Below are positions 17,277-26,241 of a stretch of 64,000 nucleotides of DNA, one piece after another. The notes under the pieces were generated by a model. It saw nothing but the letters and a program-made list of their open reading frames with translations, was not told the DNA's origin and did no database searches. The stretch comes from Streptomyces aquilus (GTDB lineage: Bacteria; Actinomycetota; Actinomycetes; Streptomycetales; Streptomycetaceae): positions 1,612,001 to 1,676,000 of the forward strand of contig NZ_CP034463.1 in assembly GCF_003955715.1 (NCBI RefSeq), given 5' to 3'. The position numbers were made by a program, and so were the translations under genes. Numbering within the stretch: position 1 is the first letter of the stretch; each line of letters begins with the position of its first letter.

Positions 17277-19043
17277 TCAGAGATGCCCGAGGATCCGCCG
17301 TACGGCTTCCGTGAGCCTGCGCTCGGCGTCCTCCGCGGAGTCCGCCGCCGTCGCGTGCCGGAAGGCGACATGACCGTCCGGCCGTACGAGGAGCGCGCCG
17401 CCGTCGGCCACCTCGCTCAGCCGGGCCCAGTCGCCGTACGGGTCCTCGTACTGCTGCCCCGGGCCGATGACGACGGTGGCGATCTCCACGTCCTGGGCAT
17501 CGGCGGCCCGTACCCAGTCCGCGCCGCCGATGCCCGTGACGAGCGTGAACCGGCCCTGGCCGACGGTGTCGAGGGTGGAGAGCGTCCGGGTGCCGGAGGT
17601 GATCCAGGCGTGCGGGAGCTTGGCGCCGGGGCGGGTGGTGGGCTGGTGATGGAGCTCGGGGTCGCGGTCGAAGCCGGGGTCGGCGGTGCCGTCGGGCACG
17701 ATCGCGGCGGAGGTGTAGCGCTGGTTGAGGTCGACGCCGTGCGCGTTGAACTCGTATGCCTTGAAGGCGATGGCCTCGCGCAGCCGCGCCCGCTGCTTCT
17801 CGGCCGCCTCGCCGGTCTCCTTGCGGGCGGCGATGTTGGCCCACAGCTGTTCGGGGGTCTGCGGGGAGAGTCCGTCGAGCGCCTCGAAGATCGGGGCGGT
17901 CTCGCCGATGGACTTGTTGGCGCGGGTGACGATCTGCCGTCCGATCGGGGCGCGTTCGGCGGTGTAGGTGTCGAGGAGCTTCGGGGAGGCGGTGCCGTCG
18001 AGGACGAGCCTGAGCTTCCAGGCCAGGTTGTAGGAGTCCTGGATGGAGGTGTTGGAGCCGAGGCCGTTGGACGGCGGGTGCCGGTGCGTGGCGTCGCCGG
18101 CGCAGAAGACACGGCCGTTGGAGTAGGTCTCGGCGTACATCTCGTTGACGGTCCAGGCCGAGGACGACTTGATGGTCACCGGGATGTCGTCGTCGCCGAC
18201 CAGCTGGCGGACGATCGACTCGGCGTACTCGGTCGTCAGATCGGGGGCGCCGGCCGTGACATCGTACCCCCACACGATCAGCCACTCGTTCCAGGGCCGC
18301 ACGCAGCGCACCAGGCCCGCGCCGATGCCGCCGACCGTGGCGCCGGGGGCCAGCACCCAGTAGAGGGTGGAGGGGCGGTGGGCGGTGTACTTGCTCAGGT
18401 CGGCGTCGAAGACGATGTTGATGCTGCCGGCCACGCCCATCTGGCCGCCCATCGGCAGCCCGGCGTCCTCGGCGACCTGGCTCCGGCCGCCGTCGGCGCC
18501 GATGAGGTACTTGGCGCGGATGGTGTACTCGTCGCCGCGCAGCCGGTCCTCCACGGTGACCGTCACGCCGTCGTCGTCCTGGACGAAGGACTTGTAGACG
18601 GTGGAGAAGCGCAGCCGGGTGCCGCGCGCGACGGCCGCGTCCATGAGCACCGGCTCCATGAGGTGCTGGGGCATGTCGCACATGCGGGTGGGGCTGGCGA
18701 GTTCGTGCGCGGCCTGCACGAGCGGGTCGTTGCCCCAGGAGCGGACCCGGCCGAGTTCCTCGCCGGCCAGGCTGGTGCAGAAGGTCGTGTTGCCCATCAG
18801 GTGCTGCGGGGTCGCCTTCGCGACGACCTGTTCCTCGACACCGAGGTCGCGCAGCACCTCCATGGTGCGCTGGTTGGTGATGTGCGCCCTGGGGGTGTCG
18901 GCGAGGCTCGCGTAGCGGGTGACGACGATGTTCGGGACGCCGTAGGTGCTGAGGGCGAGCGCGGCGGAGGCTCCCGCGGGACCGCTGCCGACGATGAGTA
19001 CATCGGTCACGACATCGGGCTCGGCGGTGGGGACGCGGGACAC
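17277..19043 (-). CDS. FAD-dependent phenol-hydroxylase-type monooxygenase (TfdB-like)
   Basis: About 588 aa with the class A flavoprotein monooxygenase layout: GxGxxG at 19-24 (VGSGPAGASAAL), the DG motif LIGADGGRS near residue 182, and the GD motif AGDATHRHPPSNGLGSNTSI near 315. A C-terminal thioredoxin-like domain follows, as in phenol hydroxylases. HPPSNGLGSNTSIQD closely recalls 2,4-dichlorophenol 6-monooxygenase and relatives. It should use NAD(P)H and O2 to ortho-hydroxylate a phenol. The GTG at 19043 is preferred (GGAGCG 10 bases upstream) over an ATG at 19091 without a ribosome site. It is divergent from a Fis-type activator with a TGTCTC palindrome between them, implying substrate-induced expression. 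Confidence 0.85.
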   Translation of the reverse strand: MSRVPTAEPDVVTDVLIVGSGPAGASAALALSTYGVPNIVVTRYASLADTPRAHITNQRTMEVLRDLGVEEQVVAKATPQHLMGNTTFCTSLAGEELGRVRSWGNDPLVQAAHELASPTRMCDMPQHLMEPVLMDAAVARGTRLRFSTVYKSFVQDDDGVTVTVEDRLRGDEYTIRAKYLIGADGGRSQVAEDAGLPMGGQMGVAGSINIVFDADLSKYTAHRPSTLYWVLAPGATVGGIGAGLVRCVRPWNEWLIVWGYDVTAGAPDLTTEYAESIVRQLVGDDDIPVTIKSSSAWTVNEMYAETYSNGRVFCAGDATHRHPPSNGLGSNTSIQDSYNLAWKLRLVLDGTASPKLLDTYTAERAPIGRQIVTRANKSIGETAPIFEALDGLSPQTPEQLWANIAARKETGEAAEKQRARLREAIAFKAYEFNAHGVDLNQRYTSAAIVPDGTADPGFDRDPELHHQPTTRPGAKLPHAWITSGTRTLSTLDTVGQGRFTLVTGIGGADWVRAADAQDVEIATVVIGPGQQYEDPYGDWARLSEVADGGALLVRPDGHVAFRHATAADSAEDAERRLTEAVRRILGHL

Positions 19044-19114
19044 GGAGGACGCTCCAGGGAACGAGAACAGGCACTGGCTCTTCAAGATCATGAAGGGAGT
19101 GGCCGAAACGCGGG

Positions 19115-19131
19115 TGTCTCAAAACGAGACA
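19115..19131. promoter_or_regulatory. Activator-type palindrome TGTCTC-N5-GAGACA
   Basis: TGTCTCAAAACGAGACA has perfect 6-bp arms and a 5-bp spacer. It lies midway between the divergent monooxygenase and Fis-type regulator starts. The form and place match upstream activating sequences bound by AcoR-like Fis-domain regulators (family knowledge), making it the likely site of the adjacent regulator. Confidence 0.65.
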
Positions 19132-19181
19132 GAAGGGCGGTTGTTTTGTGTTCAACCGTCCCCCGTAGGCTGAGCGGTGCC

Positions 19182-21101
19182 ATGACCACCGCAGAGCGCC
19201 CCACCGCCCTCACCTCGCTGCGCCGTGCCCGGGAGCTGTTCCTGCGCGGACAGCAACCGCCGGACGGAGTGCCCGAGGACGTCCTCGCCGCGTGGAAGCG
19301 TGCCCGGTTCTTCGGCGTACGACACGACGTGGGCGCCCCCGCCCCGGAGACGTCCGGGCCCGTGGACTCCCCTTTGCTGGCCGCCGCCCGCCCGGTGCTC
19401 GACCGGATCGCCGGGACGCTCGACGGCGGGGACACCGCCCTCGTGCTCACCGACGCGCGGCTGCGGGTGCTGTGGGCGGCCGGGTCCGCGCCGGACCACC
19501 GCTGCCGGGACCTCTCCGAGGAACTGGTCGGCCACAACAGCGCGGCCCTCGCCCTGCACACACGCCGCCGGGCCGAGGTGCACGGGCCCGAGCACTTCCT
19601 CGACCGCTGGCAGGACGTCTCGGCGGTGAGCGTCCCGGTGCGAGCACCAGGGACGGCGCAGCCGGTGGGGACGGTGACGGTGGCTACCGAGTTGTGCGGC
19701 GGGGGCGGGGAACGGGTGGCGTGTGGGGAAGGCGGCGGGCGCCGGGACGGGGCTGGATACCGGGACGCTGCCGGGGGCGAGGCGGGAACCGGATGCGGGG
19801 AGGGCGCCGGGGGCGAGGCTGGGGCCGGGCACGGGGCAGGGGCCCGACGCGGGGAAGGGACCGGTTGCAGGCAGGGGGGCGGGTGCTGGTCGCATCCCGG
19901 GGCTTCGCTGGCCGAGGCCGTGGCGGTGGCCGTCGAGACCGAGCTTCTCTCGCGGTCGCGGACGGCCGAGCGGGTGCTGCTGGACGCGTACGCGCGGGCC
20001 GTGGGTGAGCGGGGGCACGCGGTCGTCGCCCTGGACGGCCGTAACCGGCTCGTCAGCGAGGCGGCGGGGCGGCTGCTGTCGCCGGAGGCGTTGGAGGCGT
20101 GGGAGCGGAGGGCGGCCGCGCTGATACGGGAGTCCGATTCCGGGCATCCGACGGCAGGGCCGACGGACGGCCCGGAGGGTTCCGCGCACCCGGCACCACT
20201 CCCTGACGGCCCGGACGGCGCCGCCGCCTCCCTCACCCCCGTCTCTCACCAGGGTTCCGTCATCGGCGTGGTCGTGGTGCTGGAGTCGTCGGGGTGTCCG
20301 GCGCCGGTCACGGCCGACAGGCGTGACCTCGGCCTGGCCGGAGCCTCGGTGCCGTGGCGGCATGCGGTCGGGCGTGCCCTGGAGCTGGCCGCGTCCGGTG
20401 AGCCGCTGCTGCTGGTCGGCGAACGCGGCACCGGGAAGACCTCGCTGGCCCGCGCACTGGTCGCCGACGCGGTACTCGTGGACGCGGCCGAGGCCGAACT
20501 CGGCACCCACGCCGACGTGTTGCACACCGGCCGCCCCCTCCTCGTCCGTCACGTCGAATGGCTCGCCCCGTCCGACACCGCGACGCTCAACTCCCTCCTC
20601 GCAGCTCACCCGAACGTCCCGCTCCTCGCCACGTACACCCCCGGAGGATCGCCGGGCCCCTGCCTCCAACGTCTCCTGGACACCCTCGCCGCCCGCTCGG
20701 TCACCCTCCCCTCCCTCCGCGAACGCCCCGAGGACATCAGGGAGTTGCTCACCTCCCTCACTCCGAGCCCCCGGCCCGGGCACCCTCCGCTCACCTGGTC
20801 CCTCGACGCGCTGCGCGCCCTGGAGCGGCACCCCTGGCCGGGCAACGTGACCGAACTCGCCCACCTGGTGCGGACGTTGGCCGAGCACCGCCGTACGACC
20901 GGCCCCGTCCGCCGCGGCGAACTCCCGGACGCCGTACGCGAGGGTCCGGCGCCCCGGCCCCTGACTCCGATGGAGCTCGCCGAACGGTCCGCCATCCTGG
21001 ACGCCCTCCACCTCCACGGCGGCAACAAGGCACGAGCGGCAGCCTCCTTGGGCATCGCCCGCGCCACGCTCTACCGGAAACTGCGGGGCTACCGGGACTG
21101 A
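19182..21101 (+). CDS. AcoR-like regulator: GAF-type sensor, degenerate AAA domain, Fis HTH
   Basis: A 639-aa protein. The N-terminus (about 1-170) resembles the sensor of AcoR-type regulators (DGGDTALVLTDARLRVLWAA; SVPVRAPGTAQPVGTVTVA). A Gly/Glu/Ala-rich low-complexity stretch (about 178-238) interrupts it. The AAA part keeps a Walker A (VGERGTGKTS, Lys419) but is shortened and has no GAFTGA loop. The Fis helix-turn-helix is at the C-terminus (GGNKARAAASLGIARATLYR). Actinobacteria generally lack sigma-54 and GAFTGA is needed to engage it, so this protein probably activates the normal polymerase. It likely controls the divergent monooxygenase through the 19115-19131 palindrome. Confidence 0.85.
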   Translation: MTTAERPTALTSLRRARELFLRGQQPPDGVPEDVLAAWKRARFFGVRHDVGAPAPETSGPVDSPLLAAARPVLDRIAGTLDGGDTALVLTDARLRVLWAAGSAPDHRCRDLSEELVGHNSAALALHTRRRAEVHGPEHFLDRWQDVSAVSVPVRAPGTAQPVGTVTVATELCGGGGERVACGEGGGRRDGAGYRDAAGGEAGTGCGEGAGGEAGAGHGAGARRGEGTGCRQGGGCWSHPGASLAEAVAVAVETELLSRSRTAERVLLDAYARAVGERGHAVVALDGRNRLVSEAAGRLLSPEALEAWERRAAALIRESDSGHPTAGPTDGPEGSAHPAPLPDGPDGAAASLTPVSHQGSVIGVVVVLESSGCPAPVTADRRDLGLAGASVPWRHAVGRALELAASGEPLLLVGERGTGKTSLARALVADAVLVDAAEAELGTHADVLHTGRPLLVRHVEWLAPSDTATLNSLLAAHPNVPLLATYTPGGSPGPCLQRLLDTLAARSVTLPSLRERPEDIRELLTSLTPSPRPGHPPLTWSLDALRALERHPWPGNVTELAHLVRTLAEHRRTTGPVRRGELPDAVREGPAPRPLTPMELAERSAILDALHLHGGNKARAAASLGIARATLYRKLRGYRD

Positions 21102-21215
21102 CCCCAGAGGACACGCACCCGAACATCCGTGTATGGGACGGTGTTTGAGGTGCTGTCAGAGGATGGGTACAACGACCGGGTGGGCGCCCGAGGCTGCCGG
21201 AGGGGGTGGTGCCGC

Positions 21216-22070
21216 ATGCCGTTCGGGGATCTGCACCGGATATCGGTGCTGCACATCGACCGCGACGCCGACCTGCCGCTGAACTACATGTACCTGCCGG
21301 AGTCCGGCACCTACCAGACCCTGGGCTACGTCCGCCTGCGGGGCGTGACCGCCTGGAACGGCATGACGCACGCCGGTCCGGACACGGCCGAGGAGCGCGA
21401 CGCGTTCCTGATGAAGGTGCTGACCACCCTCCAGGTGTCGCCCCGGGAGGCGCAGCGCATCGTGCGCACCGCCGACCACCTCGCCCCGGACGGCGGCCCC
21501 GGCTCCACCGGCCCGGCACCTTTCACGGCCGCGGCCCCGGAGGAGGAGCAGGGCGGCACTCATCTGGTCGGGCCCGGTGTCGTCGTGGGGCTGGTGAGCG
21601 GGCTGCTCGTCGGGCTGCTGCTGGCGGGCTGGTCCGGCGCGGTGATCGGGGCGTTCGTCGGAGTGTCCACGTTCCCGGACCTGTTCATGGGCGGCTGGCA
21701 GCTCGTGCACCGCGACAGCCCCCGCAACTACGTGGAGATCCACGACACTTGGGCGATCCTGCTGCTCGCCGCCGGCACGGTCGCGGGAGCCGTCGGCGGT
21801 TACGCGCTCGGCGACGGAGGCTTCGAGAGAGCGCGGGGCGTCTTCCTCGGCATGGCGTCGGTGGCGTTCGTCCTCGCCCTCCTGGCCACCCGGTTCAGCA
21901 TGGAGCCGTTCCGGCAACGGTCGGTGGTCTGGTTCGGGCCGTTGGTCGTGGGCGGGTTCGCCTGGGCCGCGCACGCCCTGTCGAGCGGTCCGGTGCTGTT
22001 GACGGTGGGGATCGTCGTCGGGTCGGTGGTCTCGGGCTCGCTGGCGCGCCGGATCGCCGGCGTGGTCTGA
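21216..22070 (+). CDS. Membrane protein of unknown function
   Basis: A 284-aa protein. The soluble N-terminal half (about 1-125) has no motif I recognise. About six hydrophobic helices follow (for example VVVGLVSGLLVGLLLAGW and WAILLLAAGTVAGAVGGYAL), rich in Gly and Ala. The ATG at 21216 has GGAGGGGG nine bases upstream. It stands alone between the Fis regulator and a convergent zinc-ribbon gene. The function is unknown; the mix of cytoplasmic domain and Gly-rich helices could be a membrane-stress or channel-like protein, but nothing is diagnostic. Confidence 0.75.
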   Translation: MPFGDLHRISVLHIDRDADLPLNYMYLPESGTYQTLGYVRLRGVTAWNGMTHAGPDTAEERDAFLMKVLTTLQVSPREAQRIVRTADHLAPDGGPGSTGPAPFTAAAPEEEQGGTHLVGPGVVVGLVSGLLVGLLLAGWSGAVIGAFVGVSTFPDLFMGGWQLVHRDSPRNYVEIHDTWAILLLAAGTVAGAVGGYALGDGGFERARGVFLGMASVAFVLALLATRFSMEPFRQRSVVWFGPLVVGGFAWAAHALSSGPVLLTVGIVVGSVVSGSLARRIAGVV

Positions 22071-22102
22071 CCGAGGGCGCGTCGGTGGGGCGGCGGCAGC
22101 GG

Positions 22103-22585
22103 TCAGGTGTCCGGCGGGCGGTCCGCGGTGCGGGGGGCCTGGCCCTGATCGGCCCGGGTGATCTGCCACGACCGGGACGGGGCGTCGTACGAGATCCGGT
22201 AGCGCCCGTCGGCCTCCTGCAACGTGGCCACCACGTCCCGCAGGTCGCGGGCGGCCTCCGGCGGCAGCCGTTTGGGCATGCTGATGGCCAGACGGCCGTC
22301 GAGCGCGGCGATTTCGAGGAGGTCGGTCTCCTCGACGCCCTGGCCGAGCTCCTCACGCCGGCCCGGCCGGACCAGGCCCGCGATCTTCGGCCAGACCTCC
22401 TCGCCGGCCTTGCTCGCGATGGCCTGTACGAAGGGCTGCACCGCCGCGGTGACCACGACCGTCGTCACCAGGTCGAGCAGCCCGATGCGCGCGCCGGAGT
22501 CGCGCACATCGCATTCCCAGCAGCGCGCGGCCGTTCTGCGATGGCCGCAGACCGGGCACGGGTACCTCGCCAAGTCGCCTGTCAT
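22103..22585 (-). CDS. Zinc-ribbon protein of unknown function
   Basis: About 160 aa. Two CxxC knuckles near the N-terminus (YPCPVCGHRRTAARCWECD) form a zinc ribbon. A hydrophobic helix follows (LLDLVTTVVVTAAVQPFVQA), then a charged soluble region. The ATG at 22585 has GAGGTGAG just upstream; a GTG two codons earlier is an alternative. It is divergent from the TPR-CHAT gene (113 bp apart), so a functional link is possible but unproven. I do not recognise a named family. Confidence 0.7.
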   Translation of the reverse strand: MTGDLARYPCPVCGHRRTAARCWECDVRDSGARIGLLDLVTTVVVTAAVQPFVQAIASKAGEEVWPKIAGLVRPGRREELGQGVEETDLLEIAALDGRLAISMPKRLPPEAARDLRDVVATLQEADGRYRISYDAPSRSWQITRADQGQAPRTADRPPDT

Positions 22586-22698
22586 CCTCACCTCGCTCGC
22601 GGGACGGCCGGGATCTTCGCGTCAGCCTGCACCGAGGACGCGATCACCGCAAGGCGGCGTGCGCACGGGCGCGGCGGCTCACAGGGCAGGGCGAGCCG

Positions 22699-25600
22699 GT
22701 GAGCGACGGGTTCCTGAAACACCATCAGCTCGCGCGCCGGGCCCTGTGGGAGCTGCAACGAGCGGTGCGGAAGCGCAACTTGAAGAAGCTGGCGGCGGCC
22801 AGGGACTCGTTCGCGAACGTCCTGGACGTCATGTCACCCGCGCATCCGGACCGGCCCGCCTGCCTCGGCAATCTGAGCACGGCCCTGCGCCTCCAGTACG
22901 AGTGGGGCCGCGACGTCTCGGCCGTCGAGCGGCTCGTCGAGGTCGACGAGTCGATCCGGTGGAGCCTCGAACCGGGCCATCCGCAGCGCGCCCTGCACCG
23001 GCACAACCTGCGGAACGTCATGGTGCACCTCATGACCGGCCCGCGCCGTCCGGGACTGCTCGCACGGGCGGTCCCGCTCGCCAGGGAGGCCGCCGCCGAC
23101 CCCGCCGAGCGGACCCTGTTCCTGGAGGCGCTCGCCGTCTGCCTCGACGAGCTGTTCGAGCAGACCGAGGACGCGGACGTCATGGTCGAACTGATCGCGC
23201 TGGACCGGGAACGGGTGGCCGCGCGCCGCCCCGACGACCCCGAAGTCGGTCCGATCCTCGCCGACCTGGGCGCCGGCTTGCGCACGCTCGCCCTGCTGCG
23301 AGGCCGCCCGGAAGACCTCCCGGAAGCCGTCGACGTCGGCCGGCAGGCCGTCGAGAAGTGCCCGGACGGCCAGGGGAACCGGGCGTCCTGCCTCGCCCTG
23401 CTCGCCAACTCGCTGCACGCCCTGTTCATCCAGCTGGACCGCTCGGTGGAGACACTGCGCGAGTCCGTCGCGGTCGCACGGCAGGCGGTCGCGGCGGCGC
23501 CGCCCGGGCACCCGGACCGGCCCGCCGCCCTCAACGGCCTCGGAATCGGCCTGCGTTCGGTGTTCGAGGAGGCCCGGGAGCTCGACGCCCTGCACGAGGC
23601 GGCGCAGGTCCTGGAGGAGGCCGTCTCCGAGCTCGGCCCGGGCGAGCCCGCCCGCCGCGCCCGTTACCTCGGCAACCTCAGCGCCGTGCACCAGGAGCTG
23701 TTCAAGCGCACCGGGGAGACCCGGGCGATCCTGGCGGCCGTGGAGGCCTCCCGGGAGGCCGTACGGCTGAGCCCCCACGACACTCCGCAGCGGGCCGGCC
23801 GGCTCAGCGACCTCGGCAACGCGCTGCACATCCTGTCCACGGGCCTGTACTTCACCGCGCCGGGTGACGAGGAGGTCTTCATGCCGGGCACGGGAGGCGC
23901 AGCGCCGGGGACCGAGGACGCCGTCACGCCCGCCACGGCAGGCACCGCGCCCGGGACCGAGGACGCCGTCACCACCACCACGGCAGGCACCGCGCCCGGG
24001 ACCGAGGACGCCGTCACCACCACCACGGCAGGCACCGCGCCCGGCGACCTGCCGTACCTGCGGGAGGCGGTCGAGGTGGCCCGGGCCGCGGTGGCGGGGA
24101 GCCACAGCGATCCCGACCTCGGCGGCCGGCTCAGCAACCTCAGCGTGGCCACCCGCACCCTGTACGAACTCACGGGCGACAGCGCGGCGTTGGACGAGGC
24201 CGTCCAGGCGGCCCGCGCGGGCGTCACCGCCGCCACGGCGGATCCGACGAACCGCGCGACGGCGCTCATGGCCCTGGTACGGGCCCTCGCCCAGCGCCCC
24301 GCCACAGCGGACGTCCTGCGGGAGATGCAGGAGTGCTGCACGGACCTCGCGACGGTCACGACCACGCCCCGCACCCGGGTCATCGCCCACCTGCTCCTCG
24401 GCCGTACGGCGATGTCGGCCGACCCTCCCGAGGCCGCGGCCGCCCTCGCGGCGTACGAGAAGGCCGTCGCGTGGCTGCCGGAGATCGCCCCGCGCCAACT
24501 ACTGCGCCCCGACCGGGAGTACGGCCTGGGCGAGCTGGCCGGCCTGCCCGCCGAGGCCGCCTCCGCCGCCCTCCACCTCGGCCGACCCGAACACGCGCTG
24601 GTGTTGCTGGAACACGCCCGGGGCCTGCTCCTGCGGGAGGGCATGAGCGGCCGCGACGACCTCGCCGAGGTGCGCCGCGCCGACCCGGCGGCCGCCGAGG
24701 ACCTCGTACGCCTCAGAGACCTGCTCAACGCCTCCGATCGGGGAGGGACGGACCTCTATCGGGGCGGCGGAGACCAAGTGCGGAGTATCCCCGTGCCAGG
24801 GGCCCGGCACGGCACCAGGACCTACCGACACCGTGAACTGGCACTGGAATGGGAGCAGTTGCTCGATCGCATCCGCTCGCGTCCCGGCCTGGAGGGCTTT
24901 CTGCGGCCGCCGACGATCGAGTCCCTGCGACGCCGTCCCGTGGACGGTCCGGTCGTCCTGGTCAACCCCGCCCCGTCCCGGTGCGACGCGCTGCTGCTCA
25001 CGCCGGACGGCGATGTCCGCGCCCTGCGCCTCGACTGCGACCACGCCGAACTGCGCGCGCGGGCCCGGGCGTTCCGGCGGCTGCCTCGCTCCGCGGGGAG
25101 CGCGTCGCCCGACGAGGCCGAGCTGCTGGGCCACCTGGCCTGGCTGTGGGACCGCATCGGCCGGCCGGTCCTGTCGGAGCTGGGTCTACTGTCCCCGGTA
25201 CGGCTCCCCGCGGAGTCGGCGCCCCGGATCTGGTGGTGCCCGATCGGCGTGGCCGCGTCCCTCCCCCTGCACGCGGCGGGCCGGCACGACGCCGCCGATC
25301 CGGCCGGGGTCTCCGCAGTCATGGACCATGTGGTGTCGTCGTACACCTCGACCGTGCACGCGCTCCACCGGGGCGGCACCGGCACGACGGACGACCACGA
25401 GGCGTCCCCGAGCAGACCGCTGGAGGGCCTGCCCGGGAGGTCTCCGTACGGCCTCCTGGTGGTCGAGATGAGTGAGACCCCCGGCGCGGGTCCGCTGCCG
25501 GGCGCCCGTCTCGAGGCCGAGCGGCTGACCGAGCTGGCCGCGCACCCGACCGTCCTGTCCGGCCCCGCGGCCACCCGGGAGGCCGTCCTGCGGGAGCTGC

Positions 25601-26046
25601 CCGGCCATGCCATCGCCCACTTCGCCTGTCACGCCGTGACCGACCCCCGCTCCCCGTCCCTCGACCGGCTGCTGCTGCACGACCACGGGTCGGCCCCCCT
25701 CACCGCCGTCGAGCTGTCGTCGGTGCGCGTCCCGAACGGCACGCTGGCGTATCTGTCGGCCTGCGAGACGGCCAAGTCCGACGAGCGCCTCGCCGACGAG
25801 GCGATCCACATCGCCACCGCCTTCCAGCTCGCCGGCTACCGCCATGTCGTCGGCACGCTCTGGCCCGTCACCGACAGCGCCGCCGGACGCATCGCGGACG
25901 ACTTCTACACGGGCCTGGCCCCGTCCCTCGACACGGCAGACACGGCAGACGCGGCGAGAACCCTGCACCGCGCGGTGCTCGACCTCCGCGAGGACGACCC
26001 CGCGAGGCCGTCCCGCTGGGCGGCACACCTTCACTTCGGCGGCTAG
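22699..26046 (+). CDS. TPR-CHAT protein (caspase-like peptidase domain)
   Basis: A 1115-aa protein. Residues about 1-640 are helical TPR-like repeats with recurring AV..AREAV and R...LGNL patterns, interrupted at about 400-450 by a Thr/Ala/Gly-rich repeated linker. The C-terminal about 220 residues are a CHAT domain with the predicted dyad His978 (AHFACHAVTD) and Cys1022 (LAYLSACETA), plus the following GTLWPV segment. CHAT proteins are caspase-like proteases, some of which act in antiphage or cell-death systems after TPR-mediated sensing; others have unknown roles. No obvious substrate gene such as a gasdermin is beside it; the membrane protein at 21216 is the nearest candidate partner. The GTG start is at 22699. 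Confidence 0.85.
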   Translation: MSDGFLKHHQLARRALWELQRAVRKRNLKKLAAARDSFANVLDVMSPAHPDRPACLGNLSTALRLQYEWGRDVSAVERLVEVDESIRWSLEPGHPQRALHRHNLRNVMVHLMTGPRRPGLLARAVPLAREAAADPAERTLFLEALAVCLDELFEQTEDADVMVELIALDRERVAARRPDDPEVGPILADLGAGLRTLALLRGRPEDLPEAVDVGRQAVEKCPDGQGNRASCLALLANSLHALFIQLDRSVETLRESVAVARQAVAAAPPGHPDRPAALNGLGIGLRSVFEEARELDALHEAAQVLEEAVSELGPGEPARRARYLGNLSAVHQELFKRTGETRAILAAVEASREAVRLSPHDTPQRAGRLSDLGNALHILSTGLYFTAPGDEEVFMPGTGGAAPGTEDAVTPATAGTAPGTEDAVTTTTAGTAPGTEDAVTTTTAGTAPGDLPYLREAVEVARAAVAGSHSDPDLGGRLSNLSVATRTLYELTGDSAALDEAVQAARAGVTAATADPTNRATALMALVRALAQRPATADVLREMQECCTDLATVTTTPRTRVIAHLLLGRTAMSADPPEAAAALAAYEKAVAWLPEIAPRQLLRPDREYGLGELAGLPAEAASAALHLGRPEHALVLLEHARGLLLREGMSGRDDLAEVRRADPAAAEDLVRLRDLLNASDRGGTDLYRGGGDQVRSIPVPGARHGTRTYRHRELALEWEQLLDRIRSRPGLEGFLRPPTIESLRRRPVDGPVVLVNPAPSRCDALLLTPDGDVRALRLDCDHAELRARARAFRRLPRSAGSASPDEAELLGHLAWLWDRIGRPVLSELGLLSPVRLPAESAPRIWWCPIGVAASLPLHAAGRHDAADPAGVSAVMDHVVSSYTSTVHALHRGGTGTTDDHEASPSRPLEGLPGRSPYGLLVVEMSETPGAGPLPGARLEAERLTELAAHPTVLSGPAATREAVLRELPGHAIAHFACHAVTDPRSPSLDRLLLHDHGSAPLTAVELSSVRVPNGTLAYLSACETAKSDERLADEAIHIATAFQLAGYRHVVGTLWPVTDSAAGRIADDFYTGLAPSLDTADTADAARTLHRAVLDLREDDPARPSRWAAHLHFGG
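23911..24045 (+). repeat. Three tandem 45-bp repeats inside the CHAT gene
   Basis: Units at 23911, 23956 and 24001 each encode a 15-residue TEDAVTTTTAGTAPG-type block. Copies two and three differ at one base; copy one diverges in the middle. The 45-bp period keeps frame, so the array can change length without breaking the protein. It lengthens a linker between TPR segments. Confidence 0.9.
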
Positions 26047-26138
26047 GGGGCGAGCGCGGAGCGCCCCCACCTCCCCGTACAAACGCACATGCCATGCCAC
26101 CACACAAAGAGGCCTGCTCATGCGATGTGACAGGAGAC

Positions 26139-26166
26139 TTTCGACTCGCACCTGCGGCACTATTGT
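26139..26166 (+). promoter_or_regulatory. Possible modA promoter
   Basis: TTTCGA (26139-26144), a 16-bp spacer and TATTGT (26161-26166) form a fair -35/-10 pair about 75 bp before modA. I see no clear molybdate-regulator palindrome in the 195-bp gap. Confidence 0.3.
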
Positions 26167-26241
26167 CGGCGCATGCACACCGTGACCGGTCCGCCGGGGC
26201 CGGTGCGATCGTGTTCGTGAGAACCAGAGGGAGTTGGACCC

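Noticed and set aside
17028..19181. N-terminal extension of the Fis-type regulator back to 17028
   Set aside because: The extension lies antisense to the monooxygenase gene. The family-like sensor starts at the ATG at 19182, behind an intergenic palindrome.
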